NCBI GenBank assembly: GCA_934155185.1
Contig: CAKPGT010000030.1
Location: 1 to 8,078, forward strand
Source: an uncultured Bacilli bacterium
GTDB lineage: Bacteria > Bacillota_I > Bacilli_A > RF39 > UBA660
Direction: 5' to 3'
Length of the DNA stretch: 8,078 bases
The translations under genes were made by a program, and so were the position numbers. The notes beneath the pieces are model-generated. The model was not told the origin of the DNA, did no database searches, and saw only the letters and a list, made by a program, of their open reading frames with translations. Each line of letters starts with the position of its first letter. The stretch's first letter is position 1. Positions 1 to 5,947 of this stretch are shown piece after piece.

Positions 1-309
1 AATGCTAAAAAGAGAACTTTATTTGGGCAAGTGAGTAATAATTTACCTAGTAGATTTATTGGGGAAATTGATAGTGATTTACTTGATAAAGAAGAGAGTA
101 TTACACGAAATACAAGCTCTGTTATAGTAGGAAATATGTATGATGAAGACAGAAATGAAGATTTGAAAGTAGGAGATAAGATACACCATGATAAGTTTGG
201 CGATGGAGTTGTAGTAGGAATTGATGGAAGTATTGCAAGTATTGCTTTTGGGTATATGTATGGTGTTAAACAACTTGCTAAAAATCATAAGAGTATAAAG
301 AAGATATAA
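1..309 (+). CDS. pcrA: ATP-dependent DNA helicase PcrA (UvrD/Rep family), C-terminal fragment
   Basis: Only the last 102 codons are present; the gene enters from the left edge in frame 1, so the ATG at 31 or any other internal start is not real. The fragment opens with NAKKRTLFGQ and then NLPSRFIGEID, which matches the end of the helicase core of UvrD/PcrA proteins (typically NAK.RTLFG...PSRFL.EI). The last 45 residues (HDKFGDGVVVGIDG, then IAFGYMYGVKQL and a final KSIKKI) fit the Tudor-like C-terminal domain by which PcrA binds RNA polymerase. PcrA is a 3'-5' superfamily 1 translocase that works in nucleotide excision repair, R-loop and replication-transcription conflict resolution, and rolling-circle plasmid replication. 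The gene ends with tandem in-frame stops (TAA TGA), then a terminator. In many Bacillota ligA follows directly; here ligA begins only at 8022. Confidence 0.93.
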   Translation, partial: NAKKRTLFGQVSNNLPSRFIGEIDSDLLDKEESITRNTSSVIVGNMYDEDRNEDLKVGDKIHHDKFGDGVVVGIDGSIASIAFGYMYGVKQLAKNHKSIKKI

Positions 310-311
310 TG

Positions 312-340
312 AAGTTAACTGGAAAGTTAGCTTTTTCTTT
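312..340 (+). terminator. Rho-independent terminator of pcrA
   Basis: A 9-bp stem (AAGTTAACT at 312-320, AGTTAGCTT at 325-333, one G-U pair) closes a GGAA tetraloop and runs into a T-rich tract (332-340). It starts two bases after the pcrA stop, so transcription is expected to end here rather than continue into ligA. Confidence 0.85.
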
Positions 341-342
341 TG

Positions 343-377
343 CATAAAAAAATACAAATTCGGAATGCAATTCCGAA
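343..377 (-). terminator. Possible terminator of the ATPase gene, formed by the left palindrome
   Basis: Read on the minus strand, the 8-bp palindrome (arms 377-370 and 366-359, 3-base loop) is followed by TTTGTATTTTTTT, giving the hairpin-plus-U-tract form of an intrinsic terminator just after the ATPase stop. The arms contain only three G-C pairs and the loop is tight, so termination may be incomplete. The same palindrome also occurs upstream of the gene, so termination is probably not its only or original role. Confidence 0.55.
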
Positions 378-381
378 AATG
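354..381. repeat. Left copy of a 28-bp palindrome-bearing repeat flanking the ATPase gene
   Basis: This copy matches 1698-1725 at 27 of 28 positions in direct orientation. Its core is an inverted repeat, TTCGGAAT (359-366), spacer GCA, ATTCCGAA (370-377). The only difference between the copies is the first spacer base (G here, A in the right copy). It lies 12 bases beyond the ATPase stop codon. Similarity continues weakly inward, as both copies are followed by an A-rich stretch and then ATTTT. Confidence 0.9.
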
Positions 382-393
382 TATAAAATTTTC

Positions 394-1653
394 TTAAATA
401 TATTCTATTGGAACCATGTAGTTGTTTTCGTCAATTGCTATTATTTCCTTTGTCATACAAAGAACGATACCATTACCTTTTTCAGGTTCAAATTTATTTG
501 CTATATCAAAATTTTTAATTGCGTCTTTGTTAGGGTTAGCACTTTTTTTAATTTCTATTGGATACATAACATTATTATAATTTATAAGTAAATCTATTTC
601 TTTTTGGTTATTATCTCTATAGAAATATAGGTGTTTTCTAGCATCTTTGCCATGATTTACAAATGATTTGATTATTTCTGTTACTACATATGTTTCAAAT
701 ATTGGACCACTGTATGCACTTCTTTCTAATGTAATTGGGTCAACATATCCTGCTAAATAACAAGCAAGACCTGTATCCATAAAATATATTTTTTCTCTTT
801 TAATTGCTCTTCCAACAGCGTTATTCATATATGGTTGTAGTAAATAGATAAGCCCAGTATTTTTTAGTACCGATAACCAAGAAGTGGCTGTTTTATCATC
901 TATTCCTGCTTCAGAAGCTACAGATGTTGCGATAAATTCTTGTCCAGTTCTTGCTGCTAAAGAAGAAATGTACTTTATAAATTTGTTTTCGTCAGATATA
1001 TTGATAAATTTTCTAATATCTTTTTCCATAAATGTTTTTAAGTAGTCACTATAATATTGCTCTATTTCTTTATTAGATATATATAGCTCGGGATAGGTAC
1101 CTTTAAATATTTTTTTGTATAAATTTAGAGTTGTTTTATATTCCGTTCTATCTCTCTTTTTTATGTCTTCAATTTCCGGAATAAATAATACATCTTTTTT
1201 ATTTTCAATTTCTCTTTCAGTTAAACCATATAAATCTAATATTCCAACTCTTCCTGCAAGGGACTCACTCACTTCTTTCATTGTTTCAAAAATTTGACTA
1301 CCTGTTAAAAAATATAAAGTTTCTGCTTTTTCTTTTTCTCCAAAAATTATTTTTTCGTTTTTGTTATCAACAATCATTTTGATGTAAGATAAAATTTCTG
1401 GTGCTTTTTGAAATTCGTCAATAATTAAGGGGGTATCATGTGTTCTTAAAAATAATTCAGGGTCATTTATTGCTTGTTCTCTAAGCTTATAATCATCTAG
1501 TGTAACTCTGTTAATTTTTTTATCAAGTTTTTTTGAAATATAGTTTAGTACTGTACTTTTTCCTACTTGTCTTGGACCTGTAATCATTATAACTTGATAA
1601 TTGTCTATCATAGAGATTAATTTTTCTTCAATAGTTCTTTTAATATATTTCAT
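394..1653 (-). CDS. AAA_14/DUF4143 family ATP-binding protein
   Basis: The 419-residue protein has the AAA_14 plus DUF4143 layout and a usual length for it. The Walker A motif GPRQVGKST is at residues 26-34, Walker B LIIDEFQK at about 76-83, a sensor-like LTGSQ at 116-120 and an Arg-finger-like LAGR at 132-135. The middle (about 235-275) looks like a winged helix. The C-terminal part has a PD-(D/E)XK-like pattern: E320, D354 (KEIDLLI) and E367-x-K369 (IEIKK). The start is ATG 1653, with AGGTGA four bases upstream; an in-frame ATG at 1701 would sit inside the promoter and is rejected. The gene stands alone on its strand between two copies of a palindromic repeat. These ATPases occur as many scattered paralogues in gut bacteria and archaea; their role is not established, with DNA-linked or defence functions often suspected. 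The family call is firm; the function is unknown. Confidence 0.9.
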   Translation of the reverse strand: MKYIKRTIEEKLISMIDNYQVIMITGPRQVGKSTVLNYISKKLDKKINRVTLDDYKLREQAINDPELFLRTHDTPLIIDEFQKAPEILSYIKMIVDNKNEKIIFGEKEKAETLYFLTGSQIFETMKEVSESLAGRVGILDLYGLTEREIENKKDVLFIPEIEDIKKRDRTEYKTTLNLYKKIFKGTYPELYISNKEIEQYYSDYLKTFMEKDIRKFINISDENKFIKYISSLAARTGQEFIATSVASEAGIDDKTATSWLSVLKNTGLIYLLQPYMNNAVGRAIKREKIYFMDTGLACYLAGYVDPITLERSAYSGPIFETYVVTEIIKSFVNHGKDARKHLYFYRDNNQKEIDLLINYNNVMYPIEIKKSANPNKDAIKNFDIANKFEPEKGNGIVLCMTKEIIAIDENNYMVPIEYI

Positions 1654-1669
1654 AATATCACCTGTTATA

Positions 1670-1698
1670 ATAATATCATAAATATAATAAAAAGTCAA
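1670..1698 (-). promoter_or_regulatory. Promoter of the ATPase gene
   Basis: On the minus strand, TTGACT (1698-1693) and TATTAT (1675-1670) are separated by exactly 17 bases. The predicted start near 1663 falls on the AGGTGA ribosome binding site (1663-1658), giving a leader of only about 10 bases. The -35 box overlaps the first base of the 28-bp repeat and lies 4 bases from the right palindrome, so a protein bound to the palindrome could affect this promoter. Confidence 0.6.
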
Positions 1699-1725
1699 CA
1701 AATTCGGAATACAATTCCGAAAATG
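1698..1725. repeat. Right copy of the 28-bp palindrome-bearing repeat
   Basis: The core is TTCGGAAT (1703-1710), spacer ACA, ATTCCGAA (1714-1721); see the left copy at 354-381. It lies 44 bases upstream of the ATPase start, immediately behind the gene's -35 box. An 8-bp direct repeat, AAGTCAAC, occurs on both sides of this copy (1692-1699 and 1738-1745). Confidence 0.9.
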
Positions 1726-1738
1726 AGAAAAAATTTTA

Positions 1739-1766
1739 AGTCAACCATTAGTTGATTGCTTTTTTT
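1739..1766 (+). terminator. Hairpin with T-tract: orphan terminator or operator of the XRE gene
   Basis: The inverted repeat TCAAC (1741-1745), CATTA, GTTGA (1751-1755) extends to 7 bp with one G-U pair (1739-1757). Two bases later a run of seven T follows (1760-1766), which is terminator-like on the plus strand. No plus-strand gene ends nearby; the closest is pcrA at 309, which has its own terminator. The inverted repeat directly abuts the proposed -35 box of the XRE-type gene, so it could instead be an operator for autoregulation. The sequence does not decide between the two. Confidence 0.5.
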
Positions 1767-1784
1767 GTTCTTTTTTAATATGAT
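1756..1784 (+). promoter_or_regulatory. Promoter of the XRE-type regulator gene
   Basis: TTGCTT (1756-1761) and TATGAT (1779-1784) are separated by 17 bases. The predicted start, about 1791, coincides with the AGGTGA ribosome binding site (1791-1796), so the leader would be about 11 bases. The -35 match is only moderate and overlaps the T-tract of the hairpin just upstream. Confidence 0.5.
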
Positions 1785-1801
1785 GTATATAGGTGAAGAA
1801 A

Positions 1802-2827
1802 ATGGATTTAAATAAAACTGGTAAATACTTAAAAAAACTAAGAGAAGAAAATAATTTAACTCAAAAAGATGTGGCTTATCAATTAAATATAAGTGTACAA
1901 GCTGTTAGTAAGTGGGAAACGGGAAAAAGTTTTCCCGATGTGGGTTTGCTTGAAAGAATAAGTAAATTATATAATGTTAAGGTAGAATATTTATTAAATG
2001 GAAAACTTACTGAAACCATAGGATATTATAATAAAAAAACAAAGATGAAATCAATTTTAATAATAACTTTAGTTATAGTATTTTCCATATTTACTTTGTT
2101 CTTTTTAACTACTTTTAATAAATTTAAAATTTATGAATTAAACTCTGGAGATGTGGCAAAAGGATATTTTGTTAGTACCACTGATTATAATGTGTTTGAT
2201 TTAAAGTTAAGTAACACTGAGAATATAGAACGTTTAATGCTTTATTATAAGGTGGGAGAACAAGGATATTTAATTATTAAAGGAGGACTTAGTGTACTTA
2301 ATATAACGGGGGAATATAAATATGGTAATGAAATAGACATGATTAAAAATCATTTAAATGATTTATATGTACGAATTTATTATAATGATAGTTACGAAGA
2401 TATAAAAATTAATACAGAGTTAATACATGTTAATAATTCTTTAATTAATATTAAGCATCAGTCTGATTATTCAAATTATAAAGACCATGAGATTATAATT
2501 AATAATATAGATGATATGAAAAAAGATTTAGTTAGTAAAGGATTTGTTTTAAAGGATGGGTCATATGTTAAAGAAAGGTTTGATGGAGAAGTGATAGTAG
2601 ATATAGATAAGGATAGTATAGAGTTTATGTCAGATAATTGTTATGCAAGTACTTTATTTAATCAAGACTTAATAAAGCTCGTAGTAAATGGAAAAGAGTA
2701 TTTACATAAACTCTTAGATAGTACGGCTCTTTATGAAGATTGCTTAGGACTTGTTGACTTTGAATTTTCCTCTTTAAAGAGCGATTATTTGGAAGTTTAT
2801 ATGAATAGAAAACAGAAAGGTTTTTAA
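1802..2827 (+). CDS. Membrane-anchored XRE-family HTH transcriptional regulator
   Basis: The 341-residue protein has an XRE/HTH_3 DNA-binding domain at residues 7-62; LTQKDVAYQLNISVQAVSKWE carries the typical Q-V-S-W recognition-helix pattern. A basic stretch (KKTKMK) leads into one membrane helix at about 85-106, followed by roughly 235 hydrophilic residues predicted outside the cell. The N-terminal domain stays in the cytoplasm, giving a one-component membrane sensor design. The outer domain has two cysteines (SDNCYAS and YEDCLGL) but no family I recognise. The start is ATG 1802, five bases after AGGTGA; the upstream in-frame GTG (1793) lies inside that ribosome binding site. The gene ends in tandem stops TAA TGA and has its own promoter and terminator, so it is a single-gene unit. 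Its targets are unknown; the operon that starts 86 bases downstream and its own promoter are candidates. Confidence 0.85.
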   Translation: MDLNKTGKYLKKLREENNLTQKDVAYQLNISVQAVSKWETGKSFPDVGLLERISKLYNVKVEYLLNGKLTETIGYYNKKTKMKSILIITLVIVFSIFTLFFLTTFNKFKIYELNSGDVAKGYFVSTTDYNVFDLKLSNTENIERLMLYYKVGEQGYLIIKGGLSVLNITGEYKYGNEIDMIKNHLNDLYVRIYYNDSYEDIKINTELIHVNNSLINIKHQSDYSNYKDHEIIINNIDDMKKDLVSKGFVLKDGSYVKERFDGEVIVDIDKDSIEFMSDNCYASTLFNQDLIKLVVNGKEYLHKLLDSTALYEDCLGLVDFEFSSLKSDYLEVYMNRKQKGF

Positions 2828-2828
2828 T

Positions 2829-2862
2829 GAAAGTTGTATTAAAAAATATGACTTTTTTCTTT
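2829..2862 (+). terminator. Rho-independent terminator of the XRE-type gene
   Basis: An 11-bp stem pairs AAAGTTGTATT (2830-2840) with AATATGACTTT (2845-2855). It has two G-U pairs and an AAAA loop, followed by T6-C-T4 (2853-2863). The stem is AT-rich but continuous. It lies directly after the stop and separates this gene from the hydrolase operon. Confidence 0.7.
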
Positions 2863-2866
2863 TAAT

Positions 2867-2895
2867 TTGTTATGTTTTTTGATACAATTTATATA
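2867..2895 (+). promoter_or_regulatory. Promoter of the three-gene hydrolase operon
   Basis: TTGTTA (2867-2872) and TATATA (2890-2895) are spaced by 17 bases. TACAAT at 2883-2888 is a second possible -10, though without a good -35. The predicted start, about 2902, falls on the AGGAGG ribosome binding site (2901-2906), again a leader of about 12 bases. Confidence 0.5.
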
Positions 2896-2913
2896 GTAGT
2901 AGGAGGCATAGAT

Positions 2914-4653
2914 ATGAATGATACTATAAATGAAGTTTTTTCTTTGGATTTTGATAAGGTAAATAGTTATAGATTTGATGATATATCAAATTATCTTAGA
3001 AGTGTTAAGGATAGTTTTAAATTAGAAACTTATTTTATTACTATGGATGATTTACTTGCTAAATTAGAAAATGAAGAATATTTTGTTGATTTAAATGTTT
3101 ATTTAAATGGTGATACTTTGAAAACAGCATTTCCTTTTGATAATGTTGTTAGATTGATTAAGGAAAATTTGAATAGGGATATTACAAAATTAAATATACC
3201 TGAAATTATTATTGAAAACGATATTTCTTGGTTAGAAGAATTTAAAAATTTAAGTGAGTTAACTATTAGTTCATACAATTTTTTGAGTAAAGAAAACTTA
3301 GATTATTTAATTAATAATACAAATATTAAGAAACTTACTTTTAAGGATTATTTTTTTTCAATTCCAGAGTTAGATGGACTTATTTTAATAGATAATGGAG
3401 AAAAGAATATTGGATATTATAATGGATTAGAGTTAGAGAATACTAATATTAAAAGTAATAAAAGTAGTGTTAGTGTTAGTACAAAGAATTTTGATTTTAG
3501 ATATATGGATAGCGTATTAAAATGTAAGAGTGATACTAATAATTTTATTGAAATTAATGGAGAAAATGAAAAAATTAATATTATGTTTGAAGGAAATGAT
3601 GTTAGTATTGAAGTAGCGTCTAAAAATATAAATATTACTAAAGATTTGGTGTTGTTTTTTAAAGATAAAGGCTATAATGTTAAAGAGACTACAATTGATA
3701 TGAATTTACCTGGAAAGAGCATATTAGATTATGAAAAAATGAAGTATTTAGATTACGACTATGAAGAGTTGGATAAGCTTAGTGAAGAATTTTATTTGAA
3801 TGTTAAGTTTTCTCCAATTGACAAAGGAAGTTATGAAGACTATAGGGGATTAGTTGAAAGTATGAAATACTATAAAAAGATTATTACTGACTATGATTTG
3901 TCTCCAGTTGAAAGGTTAACTTTTGCTTATGATTTAGTTAAATCTTTTACATATAAGGAAAGTCCAAATGAAAAGAATGAGTCGAGAAATCCTTATAAAA
4001 TTATTAGAAGTGGAAATATAGTATGTGCTGGATATACTGCATTATTAGAAGAGATAATGTCTAATATTGATGATAAAGTTAGTATAAGAGATTTTGGTGT
4101 TTCTTGTTATAATAAAGATGGCACACTAAGAGCTTATCATAGTCGCGCGATGGCTAAAATTGATGATGATAAATATAATATTCATGGATTTTATGTGTTA
4201 GATCCTACTTGGGATAATTATAAAGTTAATGGAAAAGAAGTTTTGAAGGAAGACTATAATGCGCTTGACTTATATAGATATTTTTTAGTTCCAGTTAGTG
4301 AGTATAAGAAAGTATTTCCTAATGACTCAAGTGTTGGTGTCTTTGATTATGAACATAGAAATTTAAATGATGAACTAGTTAATAATGATTTTTTTAACAA
4401 AGAATATAGTGATTTTGAATTTAGTAGTGAAATTATTGATATGTATGGAAAGGATGCTGATAAGAAGGAGATTTTAAATAGTATTAATAGTCCAAAAATT
4501 GATTTTAATACTTTAATGGAAATTGTTAAGAATACTAGACTTGCTGAAGGATATAATAGTGAACAAGTTAAAGAAGAAATGGAAAAAATTAAGAGAATTT
4601 ATACTAGATTTTATCCTGAAATAGACCATGCAACTGGGAGTATGAAGATGTAA
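2914..4653 (+). CDS. Transglutaminase-like domain protein with an LRR-like N-terminal region
   Basis: The 579-residue protein has a transglutaminase-like (papain-fold) core at about 335-440: Cys371 in GNIVCAGYTALLEE, His409 in AYHSRAMAKID and Asp430 in VLDPTWDNY form the expected Cys-His-Asp triad. Such domains act as proteases, peptidases or amide-transfer enzymes. Residues 93-160 alternate strand and leucine patterns (LNIPEIII, LEEFKNLSELTI, NTNIKKLTF), suggesting a few degenerate leucine-rich repeats; 160-280 looks beta-rich and 300-350 helical. I see no signal peptide or membrane segment, unlike many bacterial members, so the protein is probably cytoplasmic. The last 140 residues are unassigned. 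ATG 2914 is chosen for AGGAGG seven bases upstream; an in-frame ATG at 2872 overlaps the promoter. It is the first gene of an operon with the two hydrolases downstream. The substrate is unknown. Confidence 0.85.
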   Translation: MNDTINEVFSLDFDKVNSYRFDDISNYLRSVKDSFKLETYFITMDDLLAKLENEEYFVDLNVYLNGDTLKTAFPFDNVVRLIKENLNRDITKLNIPEIIIENDISWLEEFKNLSELTISSYNFLSKENLDYLINNTNIKKLTFKDYFFSIPELDGLILIDNGEKNIGYYNGLELENTNIKSNKSSVSVSTKNFDFRYMDSVLKCKSDTNNFIEINGENEKINIMFEGNDVSIEVASKNINITKDLVLFFKDKGYNVKETTIDMNLPGKSILDYEKMKYLDYDYEELDKLSEEFYLNVKFSPIDKGSYEDYRGLVESMKYYKKIITDYDLSPVERLTFAYDLVKSFTYKESPNEKNESRNPYKIIRSGNIVCAGYTALLEEIMSNIDDKVSIRDFGVSCYNKDGTLRAYHSRAMAKIDDDKYNIHGFYVLDPTWDNYKVNGKEVLKEDYNALDLYRYFLVPVSEYKKVFPNDSSVGVFDYEHRNLNDELVNNDFFNKEYSDFEFSSEIIDMYGKDADKKEILNSINSPKIDFNTLMEIVKNTRLAEGYNSEQVKEEMEKIKRIYTRFYPEIDHATGSMKM

Positions 4654-4667
4654 AGGTGGAAAAAAAT

Positions 4668-5150
4668 ATGAAAAGTTTGTTATTAGTTATTGATTTACAA
4701 AAATCATTCATAAATGAAAATACAAAATATTTAATTGATAGGATTAATAATTTAGTTAATTCTTCTATGTATGATTATGTTATTTTTACAAAATTTATTA
4801 ATAAAATAAATAGTATATGGGTTAAAAAGCTTAATTATATGGGGTGTCTTTCTGATGAAGATAGAGAAATTGTTTTAGATACTAAAGATAAAATGATTTT
4901 TGAAAAGGATGTATATACTGCTTATTCTAAAAAATTAGTAGATTATATAAAAAGTAATAATATTGATGTTATTTATTTATGCGGTATTGATACAGAATGT
5001 TGTGTGTTAAAAACTGCATTTGATTTGTTTGAGAATGGCTATGATGTTAAAGTTTTAAGGGATTATAGTGCTTCTACACATGGTATGGAAAGTAATAATT
5101 ATATTTTAGATGTTATTGGTAGAAGTATTGGAAGAGATAATGTTATTTAG
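4668..5150 (+). CDS. Isochorismatase-fold cysteine hydrolase
   Basis: The 160-residue protein shows the cysteine hydrolase (isochorismatase/nicotinamidase-like) fold: Asp9 in LLLVIDLQKSF, Lys80 in FEKDVYTAY and Cys112 in CGIDTECCVLKTAFD form the Asp-Lys-Cys triad, and the C-terminal NGYDVKVLRDYSAS is typical. It is about 20 residues shorter than most members. The metal site of nicotinamidases (Asp and two His in the T-x-D-x-H and following loop) is not visible, since the equivalent stretch reads VIFTKFINK. A true PncA role is therefore unlikely, and a metal-independent amidase or other hydrolase fits better. The start is ATG 4668, eight bases after AGGTGG; the in-frame GTG at 4656 lies within that site. 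The ribosome binding site begins at the end of the upstream stop codon, so translation is probably coupled to the transglutaminase-like gene. The stop is TAG. Confidence 0.85.
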   Translation: MKSLLLVIDLQKSFINENTKYLIDRINNLVNSSMYDYVIFTKFINKINSIWVKKLNYMGCLSDEDREIVLDTKDKMIFEKDVYTAYSKKLVDYIKSNNIDVIYLCGIDTECCVLKTAFDLFENGYDVKVLRDYSASTHGMESNNYILDVIGRSIGRDNVI

Positions 5151-5183
5151 CAAAAATAATTAGTGTAGCAAGTGAGGTAAGAT

Positions 5184-5897
5184 ATGAAGATAAAAGTAAT
5201 TGGTAGTGGTTCTATTTGGAGTATATCCAATAGTGCGTGTTATTTAGTAGATGACATTTTTTTAGTTGATATGCCTAATGGATGTATGAAGAATATGCTT
5301 AAGTTAAATATTAATCCTAAAAGTGTTAATAATATTCTTTTTACCCATTTTCATGGAGACCATTATTTAGATATTCCATTTTATTTATTAGGAAAGTTAA
5401 AGAGTGATGTAAAGGATATAAGAATTATGTGTAGTAAAGATGGTGCTCGTAAGATTAAGAAAGTTACAAAACTTGCTTTTCCTAATACTTATAAGACTAT
5501 ATGTAAGGAACTTAGAGTTTGTTTTAATAATGGTTTTATTTTTAATATCAATGATTATAGTATAGAAAAGATATTAGTAGACCATGGTAGAATGAAACCT
5601 GCTTATGGGTATATTATTAGTAAAGGTAATAAGAGTGTTGGCTTTACTGGAGATAGTAAATTAGTTAATAGTATTAAATGTATAGCTAGTAAGTGTGACG
5701 TTTTGTTTTGTGATGTAAGTTTTATAAAAGGAACAAGCAAGCATATGGGTATTAATGATATAGTTAACTTATGCAGTGAGTATCCAGAGTGTAAGTTTAT
5801 TTCAACTCATATGAATGATGATGCAAGGGAAGAGTTAAGCAATATGAGTATTTGTAATCTAGTTGTTGGGTATGATGGGATGGAAGTTAGTATATAG
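5184..5897 (+). CDS. MBL-fold metallo-hydrolase, RNase Z-like
   Basis: The 237-residue protein carries the metallo-beta-lactamase motif H55-x-H57-x-D59-H60 (FTHFHGDHYLDIPF). Further metal ligands are likely at His134 (VDHGRMKPAYGYII), Asp157 (GFTGDSK) and His209 (ISTHMND). His followed by P-A-Y-G-Y is typical of the RNase Z/arylsulfatase-like branch of the fold, which includes phosphodiesterases. The protein is shorter than RNase Z (about 300 residues), and I see no long insertion that could be the tRNA-binding flexible arm. It is thus more likely a phosphodiesterase-type paralogue than the housekeeping tRNA 3' processing enzyme. It has no signal peptide, so it is cytoplasmic. The start is ATG 5184, with GAGGT five bases upstream. 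It is the last gene of the operon, 33 bases after the cysteine hydrolase gene. The stop is TAG. Confidence 0.85.
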   Translation: MKIKVIGSGSIWSISNSACYLVDDIFLVDMPNGCMKNMLKLNINPKSVNNILFTHFHGDHYLDIPFYLLGKLKSDVKDIRIMCSKDGARKIKKVTKLAFPNTYKTICKELRVCFNNGFIFNINDYSIEKILVDHGRMKPAYGYIISKGNKSVGFTGDSKLVNSIKCIASKCDVLFCDVSFIKGTSKHMGINDIVNLCSEYPECKFISTHMNDDAREELSNMSICNLVVGYDGMEVSI

Positions 5898-5917
5898 ACT
5901 TGAAATTAATGATAAAG

Positions 5918-5947
5918 AAAGGACTGTTAAAATTTTTAACAGCCCTT
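5918..5947. terminator. Bidirectional terminator between converging operons
   Basis: A long inverted repeat, AAAGG-A-CTGTTAA, faces TTAACAG-C-CCTTT around an AT centre, with one internal A/C mismatch. On the plus strand the 3' side ends in CCCTTTTAT; on the minus strand it ends in CCTTTCTTTAT. It lies between the metallo-hydrolase stop (5897) and the coiled-coil gene stop (5948), so it can serve both. Confidence 0.8.

Noticed and set aside
79..357. Minus-strand open frame opposite the pcrA end
   Set aside because: It is antisense to a clearly recognised PcrA C-terminus, has no ribosome binding site, and its sequence is low-complexity.
340..591. Plus-strand open frame starting near the left palindrome
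   Set aside because: It is the antisense of the ATPase C-terminal domain; its Phe/Ile/Tyr/Asn-rich product is typical of AT-rich shadow frames.
1115..1297. Plus-strand 60-codon open frame
   Set aside because: It lies wholly inside the ATPase gene on the other strand and has no ribosome binding site.
1654..1701. Longer ATPase start at 1701
   Set aside because: The extra 16 codons cover the TTGACT/TATTAT promoter and the ribosome binding site; ATG 1653 has AGGTGA at proper distance.
354..1725. Insertion sequence with terminal inverted repeats
   Set aside because: The enclosed protein is an AAA_14/DUF4143 ATPase, not a transposase, and no clear target duplication brackets the whole unit; it is listed as a repeat-flanked gene instead.
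354..1725. CRISPR array
   Set aside because: There are only two repeat copies, 1.3 kb apart, with a gene between them and no cas genes.
4668..5150. Nicotinamidase PncA
   Set aside because: The metal-binding Asp/His residues of that enzyme are absent although the catalytic triad is present.
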